From contig JAIUYC010000190.1 of the NCBI GenBank assembly GCA_020216575.1, positions 1 through 7,006 on the forward strand: a stretch of DNA of 7,006 bases. The letters run 5' to 3'. Shown piece by piece: positions 1 through 6,167 of the stretch; the stretch's first letter is position 1; every line of letters starts with the position of its first letter. A program made the position numbers and the translations under genes. This DNA is from Coleofasciculus sp. S288 (GTDB taxonomy: Bacteria; Cyanobacteriota; Cyanobacteriia; Cyanobacteriales; Coleofasciculaceae). The notes beneath the pieces are model-generated. The model made no database searches. It worked only from the letters and a program-made list of their open reading frames with translations, and was not told the DNA's origin.

Positions 1-23
1 AACTGGCTATGCTACCCGCTACA

Positions 24-53
24 TGTAGGGGCAAGGCATGCCTTGCCCCTACA
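24..53. repeat. 30-bp perfect palindrome, cyanobacterial-type intergenic repeat
   Basis: The left arm TGTAGGGGCAAGGCA is followed immediately by its exact reverse complement, giving 15 pairs with no mismatch and no loop. Palindromes bordered by GTAGGGGC/GCCCCTAC are a familiar kind of dispersed intergenic repeat in cyanobacteria (from memory, not searched). No run of T follows on either strand, so a rho-independent terminator is less likely than a dispersed repeat. The same border motif recurs at the inverted repeat 5476-5541. Confidence 0.8.
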
Positions 54-234
54 AAGGTGATGTATTAAGGCAGAAAATGCGTAAGTCCTGTTTTTATAGT
101 CAATTCAAGTCAAATTGGCATGCCGGGTTACTTCCCATCCTCCTGCATCTCCTGCTTTCGGAACTGGTGGAAAACTTGTGCCACGCTAGTTAAGGCAAAT
201 CTCGAAGAGACAGGAAACCTCAGCAGCAATGCGG
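54..234. other. Non-coding spacer with no recognised feature
   Basis: No open frame of credible length or coding character is visible on either strand. The best plus-strand candidate begins at an ATG near position 76 and encodes only about three dozen residues with no recognisable motif. The stretch lies between the palindrome and the typA terminator. Any gene to the left must end outside the window. Confidence 0.5.
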
Positions 235-268
235 AAAATCCCTACCCCATAGCACTATGAGATAGGGA
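235..268 (-). terminator. Probable rho-independent terminator of typA
   Basis: Read on the minus strand, the hairpin starts about a dozen bases after the typA stop codon. Positions 267-255 pair with 252-240 around a two-base loop. The stem is 13 pairs and continuous in RNA: the two plus-strand mismatches (245/262 and 247/260) become G-U wobbles in the minus-strand transcript. The stem is followed by A and then four U (238-235). The U tract is short, but the stem is strong and well placed. The wobbles form only on the minus strand, which supports that orientation. Confidence 0.65.
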
Positions 269-276
269 AAATGTGA

Positions 277-2067
277 TTAACGTTTCACCAACTTCTTCGT
301 CATCTTCCGCAAACGAATTGATTGAGGCGTTACTTCCACCAATTCATCGGAACCGATGTATTCTAGCGCCCGTTCCAAACTCATCTCTACAGGAGCTTGC
401 AATTGCACCAGTTCATCCCCGGTAGCAGAGCGATGGTTGGTTAACTGCTTGGTCTTACAGACATTCAGTTCCAAATCTTGGGGGCGGTTGTGTTCCCCAA
501 CAATCATGCCCTTGTACACCTTGGTGCTGGGAGTAATGAAGAATACACCTCGGTCTTCAGCATTCTTCAGGGCGTAGAAGGTGGCAACGCCTTCCTCAAA
601 CGAAATCAATACTCCATTGCGGCGAGTCTCTACTTCACCCGAAAGCGGACGATAGTCAAGGAAGCTGTGATTCATAATTCCTTCCCCGCGAGTTAGGCGC
701 ATGAACTCACCCCGGAACCCGATTAAGCCACGGGCAGGAATCACAAATTCTAACTGGGTACGACTATTAGCACCCACTTGCATATCCTGCATTTCGCCCT
801 TGCGCTGTCCCAGCCGTTCAATACAGCCACCCACAGCGGCTTCAGGAATATCCAGGACGAGGTATTCAAACGGTTCACAAGGTTGACCGTTGACTTCCCG
901 GTAAATCACTTGTGGCTGAGAAACCTGAAACTCATAACCCTCACGGCGCATGGTTTCAATTAGGATGCCTAAGTGTAATTCACCCCGACCGGAAACGAGG
1001 AACTTATCAGGAGAGTCGGTTTCTTCGACACGCAGGGCAACGTTCGTTTCTAATTCTCGCAAAAGGCGATCGCGCAGTTGCCGTGAAGTCACAAACTGCC
1101 CTTCCTGTCCTGCAAACGGCGAATCGTTCACCGAGAACGTCATCTGTAAGGTCGGTTCATCCACCTTAATCAGGGGCAGCGCTTGCGGTTCGTTGGGACA
1201 GGTAATCGTCTCGCCAATGTTAGCATCGGCAAACCCGGCGACGGCGACAATATTACCCGCTGACGCTTCTTCCAGGTCAACCCGCTTCAACCCTTCAAAC
1301 CCCATCAGCTTCGTGATTTTTGACTTGACAATTTCGCCTGTCTCTGTTACCAGAGCTGCTTGCTGACCAGCTCGGATCGTGCCATTGTGAATTCTGCCAA
1401 CCACAATTCGACCGAGATACTCCGAATAGTCCAGGGTCGTCACTTGCAATTGTAAGGGCTTAGAGACATCTCCGACGGGTGGCGGCACATGGTGCAGAAT
1501 CGCTTCAAACAGGGGCTGCATATCCACCCCTTGGGCATCCAAGTCTTCTTTGGCGTAGCCTTCTAAACCAGAGGCAAACAGATAGGGAAACTCGCACTGG
1601 TCATCGTCAGCCCCCAGTTCGAGGAACAAGTCTAGGACTTTATCAATCGCCCCGTGGGGGTCGGCCTGGGGTCGGTCGATTTTATTGACAACGACAATCG
1701 GGCGCAGTCCCTTTTCCAGGGCTTTTTTGAGGACGAACCGAGTTTGGGGCATGGGTCCTTCGTTGGCGTCCACAATCAGGATACAACCATCGACCATTCC
1801 CAACACCCGCTCGACTTCACCCCCAAAATCGGCGTGACCGGGGGTATCAACAATATTGATCAGAGTGTCTTTGTAGCGAACGGCAGTATTTTTGGAGAGA
1901 ATTGTAATTCCCCGCTCCCGCTCCAAATCGTTGGAGTCCATGACGCAGTCCGGAACGTCTTCGCCTTCACGGAAGATGCCGGATTGTTTGAGCAGGGCGT
2001 CAACCAGGGTAGTTTTACCGTGATCGACGTGGGCAATAATAGCGACGTTGCGGATTGGAAGCGTCAT
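277..2067 (-). CDS. typA: Translational GTPase TypA/BipA
   Basis: This is a ribosome-binding GTPase of the EF-G/LepA class, linked in bacteria to ribosome assembly and stress or cold adaptation. The 596 residues match the family's usual length, so the gene is complete. The GTPase motifs are in order: G1 AHVDHGKT (12-19), G2 RERGITI (50-56), G3 DTPGH (74-78), G4 NKID (128-131) and G5 SGLEG (166-170). Domain II covers about 203-292. An EF-G-like domain III contains GRGELHLG (about 360-367), and a domain V-like part contains [13 protein letters not shown] (443-455). The TypA-specific C-terminal domain runs from about 475 to the basic tail KKLVKR. I chose the ATG at 2067 because [15 protein letters not shown] is the usual family N-terminus. 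The frame stays open to a TTG at 2091, which would add eight unconserved residues. No clear Shine-Dalgarno precedes either start. The gene is transcribed away from the kinase at 2276 and appears monocistronic, with a terminator just after its stop. Confidence 0.97.
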   Translation of the reverse strand: MTLPIRNVAIIAHVDHGKTTLVDALLKQSGIFREGEDVPDCVMDSNDLERERGITILSKNTAVRYKDTLINIVDTPGHADFGGEVERVLGMVDGCILIVDANEGPMPQTRFVLKKALEKGLRPIVVVNKIDRPQADPHGAIDKVLDLFLELGADDDQCEFPYLFASGLEGYAKEDLDAQGVDMQPLFEAILHHVPPPVGDVSKPLQLQVTTLDYSEYLGRIVVGRIHNGTIRAGQQAALVTETGEIVKSKITKLMGFEGLKRVDLEEASAGNIVAVAGFADANIGETITCPNEPQALPLIKVDEPTLQMTFSVNDSPFAGQEGQFVTSRQLRDRLLRELETNVALRVEETDSPDKFLVSGRGELHLGILIETMRREGYEFQVSQPQVIYREVNGQPCEPFEYLVLDIPEAAVGGCIERLGQRKGEMQDMQVGANSRTQLEFVIPARGLIGFRGEFMRLTRGEGIMNHSFLDYRPLSGEVETRRNGVLISFEEGVATFYALKNAEDRGVFFITPSTKVYKGMIVGEHNRPQDLELNVCKTKQLTNHRSATGDELVQLQAPVEMSLERALEYIGSDELVEVTPQSIRLRKMTKKLVKR

Positions 2068-2275
2068 AGGAGCTTTGCAGAGATGTAACAATATTTTGAG
2101 ATATCACCTGGAGGTTAAAGATTCATTAACAGAATTGGGAACCATAGAGCGATCCTGTAACGAACCTTTAACAATTCTATCCTAATAGTTTCAATCCTTG
2201 CGATCGCATATCCGGAATTCCCGTCTAAATTTGGGCTAAAAAAGTAGAAATGGTTGCCTTCGGTGAAACGACTTC
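2068..2275. other. Divergent intergenic region, typA / sensor kinase
   Basis: This 208-bp gap must contain the promoters of both divergent genes. I see no hexamer pair close enough to consensus to name: on the plus strand TTGGGA (2135) stands 17 bp before a poor TAACGA, and on the minus strand an isolated TAGAAT (2179-2174) has no good -35. A HIP1 octamer lies at 2200-2207 and a small palindrome GGAATTCC at 2214-2221. Two 7-bp inverted repeats (2114-2120 with 2166-2172, and 2131-2137 with 2172-2178) are within chance expectation. Confidence 0.5.
2200..2207. repeat. HIP1 octamer GCGATCGC (one of five)
   Basis: This is the only intergenic copy. The others lie in coding DNA at 1066-1073 (typA) and at 4128-4135, 4674-4681 and 5072-5079 (sensor kinase). 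HIP1 is the over-represented palindrome of many cyanobacterial genomes, and five exact copies here are good evidence for the host lineage. Confidence 0.9.
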
Positions 2276-5200
2276 ATGCCGGAATTTTTAAAAGCCCTTT
2301 TGACATCAGGCGGGTTTATTCCCCACGGACACTGCTACCTCTGGAAGCCTGGGTTGGTTTGGCTCCATGTGGTGTCAGATTCTCTAATCGCGCTAGCGTA
2401 TTATTCAATTCCCATCATGCTGGTATATTTCGTCGGCAAACGACGAGATGTACCCTTTGACTGGATTTTCTTAATGTTTGCCAGCTTCATCATTAGTTGT
2501 GGCACGACGCATCTGCTGGAAGTCTGGACACTCTGGCATCCAACCTACTGGATATCTGGGTTAATCAAAGCGATTACCGCTTTCGTTTCATTGGGTACGG
2601 CGGTGCTTCTAGTCCCCTTGATTCCCAAAGCATTGGCTCTTCCAAGTCCAGCACAATTAGAGGCAACAAATCTGAGACTGAGAAACGAAATCACTCAGCG
2701 AAAGCTGGTAGAAGAAGCATTACGCACAGCGCATGACGAACTAGAAATTAGAGTGCGAGAAAGAACCGCAGAGTTAACCAAAATCAATGAATCCCTGCAA
2801 GTAGAAATAGAGCAGCGCAAGCGAGCGGAAGAGTCATTACGTATCAGTGAGGCACGATTCCGGCTGGCAGTCGATAATATTCCTGATGTATTTGTAATTT
2901 ACGATGCCCAACGGCGGCTTCAGTTTGTGAATGCTGAGGGGCTGAGGCGTGGTGAGTTCTCGTTAGAGGAACTCCTCGGTTATACGGATGAGGAAGTCTT
3001 ACCTCCTGAGATTGTCAATGAGTATCTCCCAATTCTTCAGCGTGCTGTGGAAACCCGTACCCTTCAAACTGGAGAGTGTACGCTCACATTGCCAACCATC
3101 GGTACAACGACATTTATTGCTACCTATGTTCCCCTGCTCGATGAACGGGGAGAAATTTATCAAATTCTCGGCATTACCCATGACATTAGCGATGTCTACG
3201 ACGAGCTTCGCTTACGCAAACGAGCCGAGGAAGCTTTACAACACATCAATGAAGAACTGGAACTGAGAGTTGAGGAGCGCACGGCTGAATTACTTCAGAC
3301 GAATGAGCAACTCCTAGCCGAGGTTATTGAGCGCCATCGTGTTGAAGTAGCCTTGCGCGAAAGCGAAGAAAAATTCCGCCGAATTTTTAATGATGCTCCG
3401 ATTGGCATCGCCCTCGCTAGAGCCTCAGATACTCAATTTATCATGGTGAATCCAGCGTTTTGCAAGCTAATGGGTTATACCGACTCAGAATTGCTAGCTC
3501 TTTCTTGTCCAGCCATCTCCTATTTTGAAGATTTAGAAAAAGAGCAGCCCTACGCTGAGTTGATGCTCACAGGAGAGAGTCATGGGTATCAAATGGAAAA
3601 ACGCTATATCAAGAAGAATGGAGAAATTATTTGGGGAAATTTGACGACAACAGCAATTCGCGACTCAACCGACAAAGTAGTCTATGCCCTGGGTATGGTA
3701 GAAGAAATTACTGAGCGCAAGCAGGCACAGGAAGCGTTGCGTCAAGCTCATGACGAGCTAGAACTTAGAGTACAGCAACGAACTGCACAGCTAGCCAAAG
3801 TCAATGCCTCATTACAAGACGAAATCACCGAACGCAAACGGACAGAAACTGCGCTACAGAATCTTGTCGCAGGTACGGCGGCAGTAACGGGTGTTGAATT
3901 CTTTTCAGCACTGGTTCAGCATCTCGCAGCAGCGCTTGAGGTTCGCTATGCCTTCGTGACAGAAAGCATAGACGAATCGATTAGTACGGCGCGAACCCTT
4001 GCTTTTTGGGCAGGTGACAAGCTGGGGAAAAACTTTGAGTACGATATCCCCAACACGCCCTGCGAGATGGTGACCAATCAGAGAAAAATGTGTTGCTACT
4101 CAGATAGCGTACAAGCCATTTTTCCCCGCGATCGCGATTTAGTGGAAATGCAGGCAGTTTGTTACTTGGGAGTTCCACTTTTTGACTCATCCCAAAAACT
4201 GATTGGTCTTCTGTGCGTCCTTAATGACAAACCACTCGTTGACGAGCAACGCGCCCAATCGATTATGAGCATTTTTGCTGCACGAGCGGCGGCGGAACTG
4301 GAGCGCAAAAAAGCAGAGGAGGAACGGCAAAAAAGCTATAACCTGTTGGAAGCTGTGATTGAAGGAACACCTGATGCCATTTTTGTCAAGGATTTACAGG
4401 GGCGTTATGTAATGTTCAACTCGGCGGTTGTCAGCGTGCAAGGGAAGCCTAAGTCAGAAATTCTTGGTCGGGATGATAGCGAGTTGTTTGGACCAGAGAC
4501 GGCGCTTCCTATCATGGAAACTGACCGACGGATCGTGACAACGGGTAACACCGAAATCCTTGAGGAAGACCTACTAATAGGAGGTACTCTGCGAACGTAC
4601 CTTTCCACAAAAAGTGTTTGGCGGGATGCCCAAGACAATGTCATCGGTTTAATAGTGATTGCCAGAGACATTAGCGATCGCAAACAAGTCGAGCGAGAAA
4701 TCCGAGAACTCAACCAAAACTTGGAACGCCGCGTTGCCGAACGGACTGCCGAACTCGAAGTCACCAACAAGGAACTTGAAGCATTTTCTTATTCAGTTTC
4801 CCACGACTTGCGGGCACCATTGCGGGCAATTGATGGATTTGGTCAAGCCCTACTCGATCGCTGTGCCGATAAGCTGGATGACAAAGGCAAACACTACCTG
4901 CAACGTATCCGTATAGGCACTCAACGCATGGGAGAACTGATTGATGATTTGCTCAAGTTGTCACGGGTGACTCGGAGCGAAATGCACCGCACACAGGTCG
5001 ATTTGAGTGCCTTGGCAACAGAAATTGTAGCAGAACTTCAGCAAACCCAACCCGAACGACAAGTAGAATGGGCGATCGCATCCGGACTTGTGGCAGATGG
5101 AGATGTGCAACTCCTGCGGGTGGTTCTAGAGAATTTGCTAAACAACGCCTGGAAATTCACATCATCGAAAACATTAAGTCACATTGAATTTAACGTTCTA

Positions 5201-5431
5201 TTCCAGGAAAATACTAAGCCGATTTACTTTGTCCGTGACAACGGGGCTGGCTTCGATATGGCTTACATCGATAAACTCTTTGGAGCTTTTCAGCGCCTAC
5301 ATAGCTCAACTCAGTTTCCCGGTACTGGGATTGGACTGGCAACTGTTCAACGCATTATTCACCGACATGGGGGACGAATTTGGGCTGAAGGCAAGGTGGA
5401 ACAGGGCGCAATTTTTTACTTTACGCTGTAA
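2276..5431 (+). CDS. Ethylene-receptor-like (ETR1-type) multi-sensor histidine kinase
   Basis: This 1051-residue membrane-bound sensor kinase has three N-terminal transmembrane helices (about 28-53, 60-84, 90-117) that form an ETR1-type ethylene-binding domain. D35, Y42, P46, C75 and H79 align without gaps to Arabidopsis ETR1 D25, Y32, P36, C65 and H69; the last two are the Cu(I) ligands. K98 matches ETR1 K91 after a loop three residues shorter. Helical linkers then join PAS1 (about 190-303), PAS2 (362-480), a GAF domain (about 529-676) and PAS3 (686-803). HisKA follows, with phosphoacceptor H843 in [13 protein letters not shown]. The HATPase has an N box ending NNAWKF (956-961), G1 DNGAGF (988-993), an F box (LFGAFQRLH, 1001-1009) and G2 GTGIGL (1016-1021), and resembles cyanobacterial phytochrome kinases. 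There is no attached receiver. The GAF lacks the Cys-His and DXCF bilin-attachment motifs. An in-frame TGA at 2264 fixes the ATG at 2276; a weak GGTGA precedes it. Ethylene binding is inferred from residues; a related ligand is possible. Confidence 0.93.
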   Translation: MPEFLKALLTSGGFIPHGHCYLWKPGLVWLHVVSDSLIALAYYSIPIMLVYFVGKRRDVPFDWIFLMFASFIISCGTTHLLEVWTLWHPTYWISGLIKAITAFVSLGTAVLLVPLIPKALALPSPAQLEATNLRLRNEITQRKLVEEALRTAHDELEIRVRERTAELTKINESLQVEIEQRKRAEESLRISEARFRLAVDNIPDVFVIYDAQRRLQFVNAEGLRRGEFSLEELLGYTDEEVLPPEIVNEYLPILQRAVETRTLQTGECTLTLPTIGTTTFIATYVPLLDERGEIYQILGITHDISDVYDELRLRKRAEEALQHINEELELRVEERTAELLQTNEQLLAEVIERHRVEVALRESEEKFRRIFNDAPIGIALARASDTQFIMVNPAFCKLMGYTDSELLALSCPAISYFEDLEKEQPYAELMLTGESHGYQMEKRYIKKNGEIIWGNLTTTAIRDSTDKVVYALGMVEEITERKQAQEALRQAHDELELRVQQRTAQLAKVNASLQDEITERKRTETALQNLVAGTAAVTGVEFFSALVQHLAAALEVRYAFVTESIDESISTARTLAFWAGDKLGKNFEYDIPNTPCEMVTNQRKMCCYSDSVQAIFPRDRDLVEMQAVCYLGVPLFDSSQKLIGLLCVLNDKPLVDEQRAQSIMSIFAARAAAELERKKAEEERQKSYNLLEAVIEGTPDAIFVKDLQGRYVMFNSAVVSVQGKPKSEILGRDDSELFGPETALPIMETDRRIVTTGNTEILEEDLLIGGTLRTYLSTKSVWRDAQDNVIGLIVIARDISDRKQVEREIRELNQNLERRVAERTAELEVTNKELEAFSYSVSHDLRAPLRAIDGFGQALLDRCADKLDDKGKHYLQRIRIGTQRMGELIDDLLKLSRVTRSEMHRTQVDLSALATEIVAELQQTQPERQVEWAIASGLVADGDVQLLRVVLENLLNNAWKFTSSKTLSHIEFNVLFQENTKPIYFVRDNGAGFDMAYIDKLFGAFQRLHSSTQFPGTGIGLATVQRIIHRHGGRIWAEGKVEQGAIFYFTL

Positions 5432-5475
5432 GATGTAGGATTTCTCACCTCCTAAGAAACACCGTGAGGGGGCTT

Positions 5476-5541
5476 GTAGGGCTGGGTTTAGCCAGCAAAT
5501 TCAGGCATAACCGATAACACCTAAACAAAACCCGCCCTTAC
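5476..5541. repeat. Imperfect inverted repeat, GTAGGGC...GCCCTTAC type
   Basis: The arm GTAGGGCTGGGTTT (5476-5489) pairs with AAACCCGCCCTTAC (5528-5541). Counting two single-base offsets the arms are nearly perfect, and they enclose a 38-base AT-richer centre. The end motif is close to that of the palindrome at 24-53, and the layout resembles a dispersed repeat I recall from cyanobacterial intergenic regions (not searched). It lies inside the larger TIR-bounded segment, so it may be nested or part of it. It has no U tract, so it is not called as a terminator for the kinase. Confidence 0.65.
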
Positions 5542-5620
5542 CCAGGATGTGGATGTGTTTTTTGAGAGCGTTCCACCAACGTGATTGCGTCCGTTATGGA
5601 TTGAAAGAAACTACTCCCCG

Positions 5621-5643
5621 TTCGGCTGAGCGCTCACGTCGAA
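5621..5643. repeat. Short imperfect dyad (TTCGGCTGAGC / GCTCACGTCGAA)
   Basis: The left arm 5621-5631 is followed directly by a near reverse complement at 5632-5643. The central ten bases TGAGCGCTCA are a perfect palindrome, and the outer TTCG/CGAA also match with a small offset. The dyad lies in the distal half of the candidate mobile element, in sequence with no coding homology. It may be a second dispersed repeat type. It is not placed or shaped like a terminator. Confidence 0.45.
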
Positions 5644-5707
5644 GCCTGCTCCTCCTCCCTCCGGGAGCTCCCCCTGCTTGTTTCTTAGGAGTCACCCTAC
5701 CCCTGAT

Positions 5708-5711
5708 GGAG
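5708..5711 (+). promoter_or_regulatory. Shine-Dalgarno GGAG favouring the GTG start at 5718
   Basis: GGAG stands six bases before GTG 5718, a good distance for ribosome binding. The competing ATG at 5706 overlaps this motif, and its own AGGAG (5687-5691) is 14 bases away and lies inside the right terminal repeat of the candidate mobile element. If the element is a late insertion, only GGAG/GTG belongs to the original gene. Confidence 0.55.
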
Positions 5712-5717
5712 AGTAAC

Positions 5718-6158
5718 GTGACTGACAAAAACGTTCTACTGTTAGTAGAAGACAATCCGGATGATGAAGAATTAACACTTCTAGCTTTCGAGCAGAATCA
5801 CATACCTAGCGAGGTGGTCGTAGCCCATGACGGAGTAGAAGCACTCGATTACTTATTTGGCACAGGCATGTACGCGAACCGTGATACGAGGGATATGCCA
5901 GCTCTCGTCCTTCTAGATTTACAGTTGCCTAGAATCAATGGTCTGGAAGTGTTACAACAAATGCGTACCGATAACCGTACAAAATTACTTCCTGTCGTCA
6001 TTCTAACAACATCAACTGAGCAGCAAGATTTAATTAATAGCTATAGTTTGGGGTGCAACAGTTACATTCGCAAACCGGTGGATTATAACCAATTTGTGAA
6101 TGTCGTAAAACAATTGGGGATGTATTGGCTGCTCCTAAACGAACCACCACCAATCTAA
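5718..6158 (+). CDS. Single-domain response regulator, Rcp1-like
   Basis: This is a stand-alone receiver of 146 residues with no output domain, of the type that pairs with cyanobacterial phytochrome-class kinases (Rcp1 is the partner of Cph1). Numbered from the GTG start, it has the acidic pair E11/D12 in LLLVEDNPDDEELT, phosphoacceptor D67 in LLDLQLPRINGLEV, the switch threonine T97 in ILTTSTEQQD, and K119-P120 in YIRKPVDY. All phosphotransfer residues are therefore intact. The alternative ATG at 5706 adds four residues. The frame stays open back to 5547, but that extension reads through repeat DNA and has no family resemblance. The ETR1-like kinase upstream lacks its own receiver and has a phytochrome-like core, so this regulator is the obvious candidate partner. 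The next gene starts nine bases after its stop, so the two are almost certainly co-transcribed. Output is presumably by protein contact or relay. Confidence 0.93.
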   Translation: MTDKNVLLLVEDNPDDEELTLLAFEQNHIPSEVVVAHDGVEALDYLFGTGMYANRDTRDMPALVLLDLQLPRINGLEVLQQMRTDNRTKLLPVVILTTSTEQQDLINSYSLGCNSYIRKPVDYNQFVNVVKQLGMYWLLLNEPPPI

Positions 6159-6161
6159 GGA
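6157..6161 (+). promoter_or_regulatory. Ribosome binding site AAGGA of the receiver-PAS gene
   Basis: AAGGA overlaps the TAA stop of the preceding regulator and stands six bases before ATG 6168. It is the clearest Shine-Dalgarno in the window. It fixes this start and suggests translational coupling of the two response-regulator genes. Confidence 0.7.
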
Positions 6162-6167
6162 CTTGAT

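Larger units (their letters stand above)
5449..5691. mobile_element. Candidate 243-bp MITE-like element with TIRs and 4-bp duplication
   Basis: The left end CTCCTAAGAAACA (5449-5461) is the exact reverse complement of the right end TGTTTCTTAGGAG (5679-5691). The tetramer TCAC sits directly outside both ends (5445-5448 and 5692-5695), as a target-site duplication would. A 13-bp perfect inverted pair in a gap of this size is unlikely by chance, and the matching flanks strengthen the case. There is no transposase, so the element would be non-autonomous. It contains two further dyads (5476-5541 and 5621-5643) and a palindrome GGGAGCTCCC (5663-5672). I cannot assign an IS family. The alternative is a long-range RNA stem. 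Confidence 0.6.

Noticed and set aside
1654..2088. Long plus-strand open frame (144 codons) opposite the typA GTPase domain
   Set aside because: It is the complement of the conserved G1-G4 region of typA, has no recognisable domain and no ribosome binding site. It and the similar plus-strand frames between 356 and 1688 are shadows.
2068..2091. TTG start at 2091 that would extend TypA by eight residues
   Set aside because: The extra residues MLHLCKAP are not part of the family N-terminus, no ribosome binding site precedes the TTG, and [15 protein letters not shown] at 2067 fits the family.
2135..2163. Sigma-70 promoter TTGGGA-17-TAACGA for the kinase
   Set aside because: The spacing is right and the -35 is fair, but the -10 matches TATAAT at only its first two positions, which is too weak to list.
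2114..2178. Operator-like inverted repeats between typA and the kinase
   Set aside because: They are 7-bp arms with long, overlapping spacers (2114-2120/2166-2172 and 2131-2137/2172-2178), which is within chance for a 208-bp AT-rich gap.
4405..4770. Minus-strand open frame of 121 codons inside the sensor kinase
   Set aside because: It lies opposite the conserved PAS3 and HisKA-linker coding sequence, and its translation is low-complexity Ser/Arg-rich, as expected from antisense of such coding DNA.
5444..5468. CTCAC / GTGAG hairpin after the kinase stop as a terminator
   Set aside because: It has only five good pairs around a 15-base loop and no T tract after it.
5547..5705. 53-residue upstream extension of the Rcp1-like regulator
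   Set aside because: The extension translates repeat DNA of the candidate mobile element, has no family resemblance, and would precede the normal receiver N-terminus. The frame is open only because no stop happens to fall in it.
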